DNA of 64,000 bases from Planctomycetota bacterium. Its GTDB lineage: Bacteria; Planctomycetota; UBA8742; UBA2392. Position numbers and translations under genes: made by a program. The stretch is taken from NCBI GenBank assembly GCA_019186845.1, contig JABARW010000016.1, forward strand, positions 1-64,000, given 5' to 3'. Of this stretch, positions 24,324 through 32,825 are shown piece after piece. How positions within the stretch are numbered: the stretch's first letter is position 1; each line of letters starts with the position of its first letter. The notes under the pieces were generated by a model. The model saw only the letters and a program-made list of their open reading frames with translations. It made no database searches and had not been told where the DNA came from.

Positions 24324-25931
24324 CTAGCCGCGCCGCGCCGCCTGTGAAGGTCGTGCCTTGCGCAGGCGAAATCCCAGCCAGGCCGCGCCGACCAGGCAAA
24401 GGCCAAGGCCCCCCCACCAGCCGCCCCACGCCAGGGCCGAAGCTCGCGCCGAAAGGGGTCCGGAAAACCGATCCAGATATGAAAAATAGGCGGGAGGCAG
24501 GGCGAGCATAGTGTGCCGCGCTTCGCCGGCCGGGTTGCGTGGAATCTCGTTGTTGCGGGTGCTGAATCCCGCGGGATAGGTAAACTCGGTCAGCCCCCCG
24601 GTCAATGCGAGGCCCAGATTCTTCAGTCGCCGCGGCAAGTGGTGATAGGGGAGTGGCGGCTTCTCGCCGCTGAGTTCATAAAAAACATCCTGCGTGGCCT
24701 CCAGTTCCGGGTTCAGGAGACGTGCCGAGGCCTGAAACACCAGTGAGGCCGAACAGAGCAAGATGACCACCGGCGCCAGCAGGCGAAACCGCGTCTGCCT
24801 GCGCGCCAGGCCCCAGGCCCGCCTCAGGGCCACGAACCAGAAAGGTCCCAGCACCATCAATTGGTGGGCCAGATAGCGAGGCGAACCCGCCCCCTGCACG
24901 CCCGTTCCGGCGTAGAAGCCACAGATCATGAAGGTGTGGGCCACGAGCGCCAGCACCAGCATCAAAGCGCCCGTGCCAAGCCATGCCCGCCCCCGCCGCC
25001 ACAACACAGGCAACAGCAGCAGCGGAAGGCCAAACCAGAGGGCCCCGTTGTCGTAACCGAAGAGGAAGCTGGAAAGGCGAAGCAACGTGGGCTGCCAGCG
25101 GGTGTCAACGCCCAGTTCGTCACGCATCAGGCGCAAGTTGAGCACATAAGGCGAGGCCAGGACCTCGCCCGTTCGAGCATAGTTGTACCACAGCCAGAGC
25201 AGGGCAAACGGCAAGGCGGCCAGCACCGTTGCAAGAGCAGACTTCAGAGCGCGGCTGCGCTCGGGCAGAAGCACGAGCCAGAGCAGGAGGGCCAGGGCGC
25301 TGAAGGCCCCGTTGAAGCGTACGTTGGCGAGAAAGCCAAAGCAGGCCCCCATACCGAGAGCACAAGCCAGCCACGAACCCTGGCGCGACTTCAGCCCCAG
25401 CCAGAGTGCGCTCATCAGCAGCAGTGCGCAGAGGCTCTCTTCCTGCAGGGAGTGACCCCACACCAGCCATTGTCCGAAGAACAGCAGGCACAGCACGCCC
25501 AGGGCCGCGCTGCGGCGCGACAGTCGCATCTGGCGCAAAACGGCGAAGCTGACCCAGGCCAGCAGGATGTTGATAAAGGCCGAATATCCCACCGCGATGA
25601 ACGCGCCGCGCCACAGGTCACGCTCCGTGGCGTCAGCCCCCAGGCTTGCAGCCGCGTTGCCGGCCGCAACAAAGGGCACCAGTACCAGGGACTGGCCCAG
25701 GTTCCAAAGACCATAGTGCCGGTTACGCTCACGGTTGTAGTAGACGTTGATGTACTCGTCGTCGTGCCCAACCCAGAAGGGGATGCTTACCTCGGCGCGG
25801 GTTACCAGCGCGTCCGCCACCCGCACCCGCACGCTTTCGTCGATGCCCGCGACCTCGGGCACGACCAGCACCGCCGAGAGCGCCGCCACAAAGAGCAGCA
25901 GGGGCGGCAGCCATGGCGAGTTTCGCTTCAT
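24324..25931 (-). CDS. polytopic membrane protein, GT-C glycosyltransferase-like
   Basis: A 535-residue protein with roughly ten or more membrane helices. After the first helix comes a large extracytoplasmic loop (DESVRVRVADALVTRAEVSIPF...DDEYINVYYNRERNRHYG), with acidic residues as in the first loop of ArnT/PMT-type lipid-dependent glycosyltransferases. This supports a GT-C-like fold using polyprenyl-phosphate sugars, but the signature is weak. ATG 25931 is chosen because the first hydrophobic segment starts there; the frame open upstream to 26249 is poor protein. It is divergent from the FHA gene (about 100-base gap). Confidence 0.65.
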   Translation of the reverse strand: MKRNSPWLPPLLLFVAALSAVLVVPEVAGIDESVRVRVADALVTRAEVSIPFWVGHDDEYINVYYNRERNRHYGLWNLGQSLVLVPFVAAGNAAASLGADATERDLWRGAFIAVGYSAFINILLAWVSFAVLRQMRLSRRSAALGVLCLLFFGQWLVWGHSLQEESLCALLLMSALWLGLKSRQGSWLACALGMGACFGFLANVRFNGAFSALALLLWLVLLPERSRALKSALATVLAALPFALLWLWYNYARTGEVLASPYVLNLRLMRDELGVDTRWQPTLLRLSSFLFGYDNGALWFGLPLLLLPVLWRRGRAWLGTGALMLVLALVAHTFMICGFYAGTGVQGAGSPRYLAHQLMVLGPFWFVALRRAWGLARRQTRFRLLAPVVILLCSASLVFQASARLLNPELEATQDVFYELSGEKPPLPYHHLPRRLKNLGLALTGGLTEFTYPAGFSTRNNEIPRNPAGEARHTMLALPPAYFSYLDRFSGPLSARASALAWGGWWGGLGLCLVGAAWLGFRLRKARPSQAARRG

Positions 25932-26034
25932 GGCGCGGAGTATAGCAGGCCGGACGCAGGGGCCCTTGGCGCGGCTCGCGGAACTTTCGAAGTCACGGCC
26001 GTTGTCCGTGCAGCCTGGAGACATCGGCGCTAAC

Positions 26035-27843
26035 ATGAGCCCTATGAAGATGGAGATAACGAGCGGCGGCAGGCGTTTCACGTACGGATCTCGTTCGGGC
26101 CTGCTGTTCATCCGCGTGGGTAGCGGCCCGGACAATGACATCGTCCTGGACGGCGATGCCGCGGTTTCTTCGCTCCATGCCAAAATCGAGTGCTTCATGG
26201 GGCAGTGGCGAGTGACGGACCAGATGTCGGACTCCGGCACGCGCCTCAATGGCGAAGCGGTTTACTCGGCGGATCTCAAGGCCAGCGACGTGCTGCAGAT
26301 GGGCGGCTCGACGCTGCGTATCGTGAGCCTGACCGACACAATGCCCCCTTCCACGGCGCCGACACCAAAAGCGGCCCCGAAGGCGGCCGCCCCGGCTTCA
26401 CTTCCGCCCAGCCCCGCCGACCGCCCAGTGCAACCCCCGTCCCTGCCTCGCCCTTTCGTGCCCCAGGCCCAGCCGGTCGCCGCATCCTCTAGGCCGGCCG
26501 GGAAGAAGGGCAACCCCTGGGGAGGGTTGATCACCCTGGGCTTCATCGGCCTCGTCGTGCTTCTGGTTTGCCTGCCTGTAATCATCGAAGAATTGAGCAG
26601 CTCCACACCCGACGAAATCTGGGTCACCGACGAAGCTCCCGAAATCCCGGTAGGGCCGGAGACGGTCAGACCTGAGCCGGGGGCGCCTCGCGCAAAGCCA
26701 TCCGCCACCTCCAAACGCCTCACTTCGCAGGAAGAGCAGGCGGTTCGAGCCCGCCTGCGCACCCTCACTGACCGCTCCAACAAGGAGAGCTGGGAATCGC
26801 GGCTGGAAGCCCTGGACGCCCTCGTGAAGGAACTCGAAGGCCGGGATCACGCCTTGGGCTATCTGCTGGAGAGCACGAGGTTGTCCCTGGCCAATTCCCT
26901 GGCCATTGAGCTTTCGCGCCGCAGCAACCAGGACCAGAGCGACATCTTTGATTTGGCATCTCAGGAGAATTTCCGCGAGGCCATTGCGCGCCTCACGTCT
27001 TTGAAGGCCTTCCTCGAGGAAAACCCCTACCGTTTGGCTCTGGCGGATCGCGCAGGCCTGAAGGACTACCTCGAACGCACACCGGGCGATCTCGCCGCGC
27101 GCAACGAGGCCTTCATCGGTCGCCAGTTCCTGGCTGTGGACGGCGCTTTGGCGCTCGACGATTTCAAGAAAGCCGCGCCGGCACTGGAGAAACTGGCCCG
27201 GGACGCGCACATTGACGAAGAGATCCGCAACCTGATGCAGTTGGAACTTCAATCCATCCTCAAATTGCAGGAGAAGCAAACTGCCGGCGAGTGGCCCCCG
27301 GCCCGAGCGCCCTTCAACAAGCGCAAGTGGAAGCTGCCGGCCGCCCCCAAGAGTTCGCTGCTGCCAGACGGCGACAGCAGCCAGTACCGGTTCATCAATC
27401 CGCTGCGTGACAAACTGGTCAAGGCCGCGCGGGCCGGAGAGATGAAGGGTGCGCAGACACTGGTGTACGGTTGCGAGGCCATCCTTGAATCGGGCGATGG
27501 CTGGCGGGTCACGCTCAAAGTGTCTCGGGCGTTGAAGCGCGAAGACGGCTCCCTGAAGCTCTATGCCTACACGCTCACCGAGCAGCCCTCCAACCTGCCC
27601 GCGGCGACCGTGGTGCGCCTCTACGAGCAGATTCCGAATGCCTCACGCGCCGAGTTCCTGGGCGCGCTGTGCTACTGCTTTGACAACGGGCTGATGGAAG
27701 ACGCGCCGCGCCTGGCCCTGAAGCTCTGGAAGTCTGATGAGTCCGTGAAAGCCGACCTGGACGCCCTGCTGGCAGCCAAGCTGAGCATCGAGGTCCCCGA
27801 GGGCGGCTTCGTCGAGCGCGATGGCCGCCTCGTGCCGCCCTAG
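26035..27843 (+). CDS. FHA-domain membrane protein
   Basis: A 602-residue protein. Residues about 1-99 form an FHA phosphothreonine-binding domain (VGSGPDNDIVL, SSLHAKIE, DSGTRLNGE; the canonical G-x-N-D-I, S-x-x-H and N residues are all present). A Pro/Ala linker leads to one membrane helix (about 163-184). The remainder is a large helical, charged domain (about 220-600) of unknown fold. FHA domains read phosphothreonines made by Ser/Thr kinases, two of which lie 5-8 kb downstream. ATGs at 26035, 26044 and 26050 are all possible. Which side of the membrane the large domain faces cannot be told with confidence. Confidence 0.8.
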   Translation: MSPMKMEITSGGRRFTYGSRSGLLFIRVGSGPDNDIVLDGDAAVSSLHAKIECFMGQWRVTDQMSDSGTRLNGEAVYSADLKASDVLQMGGSTLRIVSLTDTMPPSTAPTPKAAPKAAAPASLPPSPADRPVQPPSLPRPFVPQAQPVAASSRPAGKKGNPWGGLITLGFIGLVVLLVCLPVIIEELSSSTPDEIWVTDEAPEIPVGPETVRPEPGAPRAKPSATSKRLTSQEEQAVRARLRTLTDRSNKESWESRLEALDALVKELEGRDHALGYLLESTRLSLANSLAIELSRRSNQDQSDIFDLASQENFREAIARLTSLKAFLEENPYRLALADRAGLKDYLERTPGDLAARNEAFIGRQFLAVDGALALDDFKKAAPALEKLARDAHIDEEIRNLMQLELQSILKLQEKQTAGEWPPARAPFNKRKWKLPAAPKSSLLPDGDSSQYRFINPLRDKLVKAARAGEMKGAQTLVYGCEAILESGDGWRVTLKVSRALKREDGSLKLYAYTLTEQPSNLPAATVVRLYEQIPNASRAEFLGALCYCFDNGLMEDAPRLALKLWKSDESVKADLDALLAAKLSIEVPEGGFVERDGRLVPP

Positions 27844-27934
27844 CAGCGTGGCAGCCCGGGCACGGTCCCCGACACGATGGGATGAGATTGCCCCGCAGTT
27901 GCGAGACCGCAGGCGAACCCGGCCGGCCCGGCCG

Positions 27935-29698
27935 TCATTTGCCGCCGGCCGCCTTGCTGATCTCGAAGGCCTTGATGAATTTCTCGCACTCCTCAACCCG
28001 GTCCCGGGCGCGGCGTCGTTGCGCGGCATCCTCAACCACAGAACTGGCGCGCATGTAGGCCTGGTATTCATCGCGCGCGTTCACGAAGTCCGAGTTGGCG
28101 CTCTCAGGATCGTTGCCCGCCTGGTAAGCCGCACCCCGCTCAAAGTAGGCCGTGGCGCGCACAAAATGGTGGATAGGATCACGCGGATTCAGCGCCTTGA
28201 GCTGAGCAGCGAACAGCAGCGCTTTCTCGAGATCGGGGTTCTGGTAGAGCGGGTCAACGACCAGGGAGCACTGTTCGAGAATGATAGCGCGCCGCATGCC
28301 GCGTTCTTCCCGCACGGATTCCAGCATCTCGCTGCGATAGCGGGCCTGGAGGTCCACAAGGAATGGATTCTCGGTGACATCGTTGTAGTCCGCCTTTTCC
28401 GCCTTGTTGAGCATCAGGCGTTCGAACTGCTCGTGCTGCTGCACAAAGCGCGAGAAGTAGGACAACGCGGATTCATAGTTGCGCCTGGCCTCGGTCTTGT
28501 ACTCAGTCTTCACACGCGAATCGATGATGATCGAACGGGCGTGGCGCTCCACCTCGTTGACTGGCCGGCCCATGGCCAGGCTCTGCTGGCGGGCCTCCTC
28601 AAATGCCATGTCCAGGAAGAAGGCGCCCATGCTCAGGAACACAAAGCCGAGGTCGCGGTCAATCCAGAAGTAACGCATCTGGTCCGTGCCGCGCTTCTGC
28701 TCACGGTCACGGCGTTCAAGTTCAAGGAAGGCATCGCGCGCCTCCTGCAGGTCCTTGAGGGCCTTCTTGCGCCAATAGAAGCGCACGTCGGACCAATAGG
28801 TGCGGACAAGGGCCGCCGACTCCCGGGCCAGTTGGGGGTCTTCGGCCCGAAGGTTTCCGCCGTCACGGGCCGTTTCAATCACCCATTGGAGGTCTTTGAT
28901 GACCAGGGTTTCACGTTCTTCGCCAAACTCGACGGGGCGGCCCCTGGAATCCACTTCGCGGCGCGGCAGGCGCGGCGCTTCGGGCCGGGTGCGTGTATTG
29001 GGATCGAGCGGCATCGACGAGGGATCGTGGAAGATTTCGTAGATGGCCAGGAGCTTGTCACGCCCGGAAATCAGCACGGCATAGAGGTCGCTGGCGCGCT
29101 TGAACTCCGCGCGCCGCGTGGCTTCTTCCTTGGCTTCGAAGGCGCGGTGCAGCGTGGCTTCAATCTGGGCAAGGCAGAGCACACCCTCGCCCAGCTTCTC
29201 GCTCTTACTCACGTTGACGCCGTGCCGGCGGAACTTGCAAAGTGCCAGACCGAGCTGGGCGCGAAAGCTGTCGGGTGAAACGCGCAGGGCATCTTCAAAC
29301 TTGGTCAGGGCTCCGCGAACGTAGCCGGGCATCCCCTCGGGGCGATAGTCATCAACGAGCCCCAGTTGAAGCAGGGAGTAGGCCTGAATGTTGATAGCGG
29401 TGGCAACGTAGCCTTTGTCCTTGACCTTCTTTTCCCGCACCAGACGCTCGGCCTGCTCGGCGTAGCGGTGCGCGGCCTGATAGGTGCCATCGTCATAGGC
29501 AGCCTTGGCCTGCTGAAGCATGTCGTTGACGCGCTTTTCCGGGTCGGTCTCCGTGCCGGGGTCGTTGCGGCGCAGCAGATCATCACCGCTGACGCGCCCC
29601 TCCTCTTCCTCCCTGGAGCGCTCTCCGGCTCCACCGATGCCGCAGGAGGCGAGAAGGAACGCCGCAGCCAACGCCATTGCGCAATGAACTGGTTTCAT
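27935..29698 (-). CDS. TPR-like lipoprotein
   Basis: A 587-residue predicted lipoprotein: signal with lipobox LLASC near residue 19 of the chosen start. An acidic linker (REEEEGRVSGDD) follows. The mature part is helical with TPR-like repeats (AKAAYDDGTYQAAHRYAEQAERLV; ALTKFEDALRVSPDSFRAQLGLALCKF; AYFERGAAYQAGNDPESANSDFVNA). Such proteins act as assembly scaffolds in the envelope. ATG 29698 sits at the head of the signal; a GTG four codons upstream is less likely. It diverges from the usp gene and is convergent with the FHA gene. Confidence 0.75.
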   Translation of the reverse strand: MKPVHCAMALAAAFLLASCGIGGAGERSREEEEGRVSGDDLLRRNDPGTETDPEKRVNDMLQQAKAAYDDGTYQAAHRYAEQAERLVREKKVKDKGYVATAINIQAYSLLQLGLVDDYRPEGMPGYVRGALTKFEDALRVSPDSFRAQLGLALCKFRRHGVNVSKSEKLGEGVLCLAQIEATLHRAFEAKEEATRRAEFKRASDLYAVLISGRDKLLAIYEIFHDPSSMPLDPNTRTRPEAPRLPRREVDSRGRPVEFGEERETLVIKDLQWVIETARDGGNLRAEDPQLARESAALVRTYWSDVRFYWRKKALKDLQEARDAFLELERRDREQKRGTDQMRYFWIDRDLGFVFLSMGAFFLDMAFEEARQQSLAMGRPVNEVERHARSIIIDSRVKTEYKTEARRNYESALSYFSRFVQQHEQFERLMLNKAEKADYNDVTENPFLVDLQARYRSEMLESVREERGMRRAIILEQCSLVVDPLYQNPDLEKALLFAAQLKALNPRDPIHHFVRATAYFERGAAYQAGNDPESANSDFVNARDEYQAYMRASSVVEDAAQRRRARDRVEECEKFIKAFEISKAAGGK

Positions 29699-29772
29699 GG
29701 AAGTCGTCACTCACCGCCGGGGAGCGGACCAACGCCGGGGAATTCGAACCGTGCAGTATATGGCTTTGCCCC

Positions 29773-29786
29773 CCTTTTGCAAAAGG
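29773..29786. promoter_or_regulatory. 14-bp perfect palindrome, possible operator
   Basis: CCTTTTGCAAAAGG lies in the 160-base gap between the divergent TPR lipoprotein and universal-stress-protein genes. It is AT-rich at the centre and symmetric, as repressor sites are. No regulator gene is adjacent. Confidence 0.35.
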
Positions 29787-29859
29787 TTATGGCATGGCGC
29801 GGGCCAACAGCTTATATGCTTTAAGCGACCGCCCCCCGCGGTCCAAGCGGGAGATGTAC

Positions 29860-30783
29860 ATGAACTCCATCGCGCGCATCCTGGCCGCCACAGACCTTTC
29901 TGACAACTCCATGGCTGCGCTGCACACATCGGTGCTGCTGGCGGAGCTGTATCAGGCCGAGTTGCATGTCGTCACGGTCGTTCCGGCTCGGCAGGGCAAT
30001 ACGGAGGACCTGCTGGGTAAGGCCCGCAAGACCATTGAAGTCCGCGCCGCCGACGAACTGGCCAAACTGTGCGCCCGGCTCAAGAAATCGCCCGTCAATG
30101 TGCAGACCCGCGTGGTCACCGGTGAAGTCGTACCGACCGTGCTGCAACTCGCACATGATCTGAAGATTGACCTGACGGTGGCCGGCACCCGCGGCATGGG
30201 CAGCAAGGACCTCGGCAGCATCGGCGGCGTGGCCGAGCGTTTGGCCCACGCTGCGGCCACGGACGTCCTGCTGGTACGTCCCGACCACAGCGACCTTTTC
30301 AACCATATCTGCGTCGCGGTGGATTTCTCGGAGCTCAGCGTCATGGCACTCAAGCGCGCGGCGGAAATTGCGCGCCTGATGAAGGTCAAGGAATTGAAGC
30401 TGCTCCATGTACTTCATCTTCCCGATGAATACTGGCTCACCGGCCTGAGCGAGAAAGAGTCCCTGGCCAAGCTCAGCGGATTTGCACGCCAGCACATGCA
30501 GGAAGCGGTGGCCGGTGCCGGCCTCAAGTCGCTCCAGACAGTCGAATGCTACGAAGAGGGCAAACCTGCTGAAACCCTGGCCCGCATGGCCGTCGCCAAC
30601 AAGGCCGACCTGCTGGTGATGGGAAGCCACGGCGGCACGGCGGCGTCTTCCGCCGTAGTGGGCAGCGTCGCGGCCAAGACCATAAGGGCCATTCCGGCCA
30701 GCCTGTGGATTGAAACAGACCCCAAGTTCAAGCTCGGCTTCCTGCGAGCGTTGGGCAAGCTCATGGGCCTGGTCAACGACTGA
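29860..30783 (+). CDS. tandem universal stress protein (UspA family)
   Basis: A 307-residue protein with two Usp domains (about 1-145 and 150-300). Each begins with a strand-plus-Asp (ILAATDLSDNS; ICVAVDFSELS) and ends with a nucleotide-binding loop: GTRGMGSKDLGSIGGVAERLAHA and GSHGGTAASSAVVGSVAAKTIR. The second retains the G-2x-G-9x-G(S/T) ATP-binding pattern best; the first also fits. It is a stress-response protein of the cytoplasm whose exact role is unknown. ATG 29860 has GGGAG 6 bases upstream; an in-frame ATG two codons earlier lies too near that site. Confidence 0.88.
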   Translation: MNSIARILAATDLSDNSMAALHTSVLLAELYQAELHVVTVVPARQGNTEDLLGKARKTIEVRAADELAKLCARLKKSPVNVQTRVVTGEVVPTVLQLAHDLKIDLTVAGTRGMGSKDLGSIGGVAERLAHAAATDVLLVRPDHSDLFNHICVAVDFSELSVMALKRAAEIARLMKVKELKLLHVLHLPDEYWLTGLSEKESLAKLSGFARQHMQEAVAGAGLKSLQTVECYEEGKPAETLARMAVANKADLLVMGSHGGTAASSAVVGSVAAKTIRAIPASLWIETDPKFKLGFLRALGKLMGLVND

Positions 30784-30824
30784 ACGGTTCTATCCGCGCC
30801 ACCCCTCCATACCCCAGTCCCCAA

Positions 30825-31736
30825 TCAGCCGCGCTCCAGGTAGTCGCGCTCGGCATCGTCGTCAATGAGCATGGTGCCTGTACCGCCGCGCGTGAAAATC
30901 TCTTTGAGCAGGGCGTGCAGCCTCAAGCCGTTGATCAGGTAGGCGCGCTTGACGCCGCCGCGCAGAGCGTCAATGACCGCCTGCAATTTGGGCACCATGC
31001 CGCCGGATGCCCCGCCCTCGGCGATGAGTTTTTCAGCCTGGCTGATCGTCAGGTAGCTGTAGCGGCTGGCGGGATCAGCGACATCCTTGAGCACACCGTC
31101 AGTGTTGCTGAGGATGATCAGTTTCTCGACTTGCATCTCGCTGGCCAGCGCGCAGGCCACGGTGTCGGCATTGATGTTCAATACCCTGCCCTCGGTGTCG
31201 GCCGCCAGGGGGCTGATCACCGGCACGTAGCGGTTCTCCATCAGAGTGCGCACGAGGGCGGGGTTGACATCCCTGACATCGCCCACGTTGCCGAAGTCGA
31301 TCTCGAGGCTCTCGCCGGTCTTGGGGTCGGTGATGCGTTTGGGCGGGCGCTTCTGGGCGAGGATGACCTCGCCGTCGAGGCCGTTTAGCCCTACCGGGCG
31401 CGCCCCATGCTTCTGCAGGGCAGCCAGGATGTCGGTATTGATGGAACCCCAGACCATCTTGGCCATTTCCAGCGTCTTGTCGTCGGTGATGCGGCGGCCG
31501 GCGACTTTCTCGGGCTGGACCCCCAGTTGCTTCATCATCTCGTCCAGCTGCGGGCCGCCGCCATGGACGACGACAATGCGGATTCCGACCTGAGCCACCA
31601 TGGCCACGTCTTCCGCAAAGGCATCGAGCGCGTCGCGAGTGCTGGCAATCTCACCGCCGACCTTGACCACAAACACCTTGTCACGATAGCGCCTGAGATA
31701 GGGCAGGGCCTGAAGCAGAACTTTCACGTCTTCCAT
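30825..31736 (-). CDS. argB: acetylglutamate kinase
   Basis: A 303-residue amino-acid kinase of ArgB type: VVKVGGEIAS at the N-terminus, VVVHGGGPQLDEMM, LNINADTVACALASEM and ILSNTDGVL, then GGMVPKLQAVIDAL. It phosphorylates N-acetylglutamate in arginine synthesis. The length is normal; the N-terminal helix of about 15 residues found in arginine-inhibited hexameric enzymes (LLQALPYLRRYRDKVFVVK) is present, suggesting feedback control. It is alone, convergent with usp, and divergent from the transketolase half; no other arg gene is adjacent except a possible class III aminotransferase 16 kb away. Confidence 0.93.
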   Translation of the reverse strand: MEDVKVLLQALPYLRRYRDKVFVVKVGGEIASTRDALDAFAEDVAMVAQVGIRIVVVHGGGPQLDEMMKQLGVQPEKVAGRRITDDKTLEMAKMVWGSINTDILAALQKHGARPVGLNGLDGEVILAQKRPPKRITDPKTGESLEIDFGNVGDVRDVNPALVRTLMENRYVPVISPLAADTEGRVLNINADTVACALASEMQVEKLIILSNTDGVLKDVADPASRYSYLTISQAEKLIAEGGASGGMVPKLQAVIDALRGGVKRAYLINGLRLHALLKEIFTRGGTGTMLIDDDAERDYLERG

Positions 31737-31936
31737 AGGGCGGATTCTCTAGGCGTGCGCTGCACGGCATGTCCGCGAAAACTCTGCCGGCGCCCTGCAC
31801 GTTCGGGCGCAATACCGTCACTCTTCAACAGTTGCTCCCCACCGTTTCCGGGCGCGGGCGGGCAATATACTCCCGCTTTCCTTTTGGGTAAGAGTGCTTC
31901 AAGATAGGCATCTGCCCCGCCTGGAGTTCAAATCCA

Positions 31937-32773
31937 ATGCCCAACCTGACCGCCCCACTGAAGACCGACCTCCAAAACGCCGCACGCAAGCTGCGCCGTC
32001 TCGTCGTGCAGTCTTTGGCCAAAGCGGCCAGCGGCCACCCGGGCGGCTCTCTGGGCATGGCCGACGTGTTTACGGCGCTGTTCTTCGGCGGTTTTGTCCG
32101 GCATGACCCCAAGAACCCGCATTGGGCACAGCGTGATCGAGTGGTGCTCTCCAACGGCCACATCTGCCCCATTCTTTATGCAACGCTGGCTGCCCGGGGC
32201 TACTTCCCCGAGGCCTGGCTGGACAGCCTGCGCCAAGTGGACTCTCACCTCCAGGGACACCCCGCGCTGAACAAGACCCCCGGCGTTGAAATGTCAACGG
32301 GCAGCCTGGGGCACGGCATCGCGACGGCCGTGGGCATGGCTCTGGCCCTGCGCCTCGATCGCTCGGACTCGCGAGTCTATGCCCTGATGGGCGATGGCGA
32401 ACTGCAGGAGGGCCTCTGCTGGGAGGCCTTCATGGCGGCCGCCCATTATCGACTGAGCAACCTCGTGGTCATCATCGACCGCAACGACGCCCAGATTGAC
32501 GGCAAGACCACCGAAATCATGAACATCGACCCTCTGGACCAGAAGTTGGCCAGCTTTGGCTTTCAGGTCATCACCGTGGACGGGCACAGCTTCGAGAGCC
32601 TGTTCGACGCCCTGAATGCTGCCCAGTCGGCTGTCGACCGCCCTGTGGCCTTGATTGCCAACACCGTCATGGGCAAAGGCGTCAGCTTCATGGAGAAAGA
32701 GGGGCACAAGTGGCACGGCAAGGCGCCCAGCACCGAACAGGCCACTCTCGCCCTGAAGGAAATCGGCGCGTAG
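31937..32773 (+). CDS. transketolase, N-terminal (TPP-binding) subunit
   Basis: A 278-residue protein equal to the N-terminal third-to-half of transketolase. Motifs: SGHPGGSLGMADV, VLSNGHICPILYA, STGSLGHGIATAVGMALA, the TPP motif GDGELQEGLCWEA ... IDRNDAQIDG, and KWHGKAP near the end. Split transketolases have a separate C-terminal subunit, commonly the next gene; here the next gene is a convergent kinase. The partner must be elsewhere. It moves two-carbon units between sugar phosphates. GGAG lies about 10 bases upstream of the ATG. Confidence 0.9.
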   Translation: MPNLTAPLKTDLQNAARKLRRLVVQSLAKAASGHPGGSLGMADVFTALFFGGFVRHDPKNPHWAQRDRVVLSNGHICPILYATLAARGYFPEAWLDSLRQVDSHLQGHPALNKTPGVEMSTGSLGHGIATAVGMALALRLDRSDSRVYALMGDGELQEGLCWEAFMAAAHYRLSNLVVIIDRNDAQIDGKTTEIMNIDPLDQKLASFGFQVITVDGHSFESLFDALNAAQSAVDRPVALIANTVMGKGVSFMEKEGHKWHGKAPSTEQATLALKEIGA

Positions 32774-32796
32774 CAATCGAGCCTGGTACCAAGCCG

Positions 32797-32813
32797 GGGG
32801 CGCTGAGCGCCCC
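32797..32813. terminator. bidirectional terminator-like hairpin
   Basis: GGGGCGC/GCGCCCC with a TGA loop and flanking GCC/GGC, in the 52-base gap between the convergent transketolase and kinase genes. No clear T-tract. Confidence 0.4.
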
Positions 32814-32825
32814 GGCGCATTTCCA

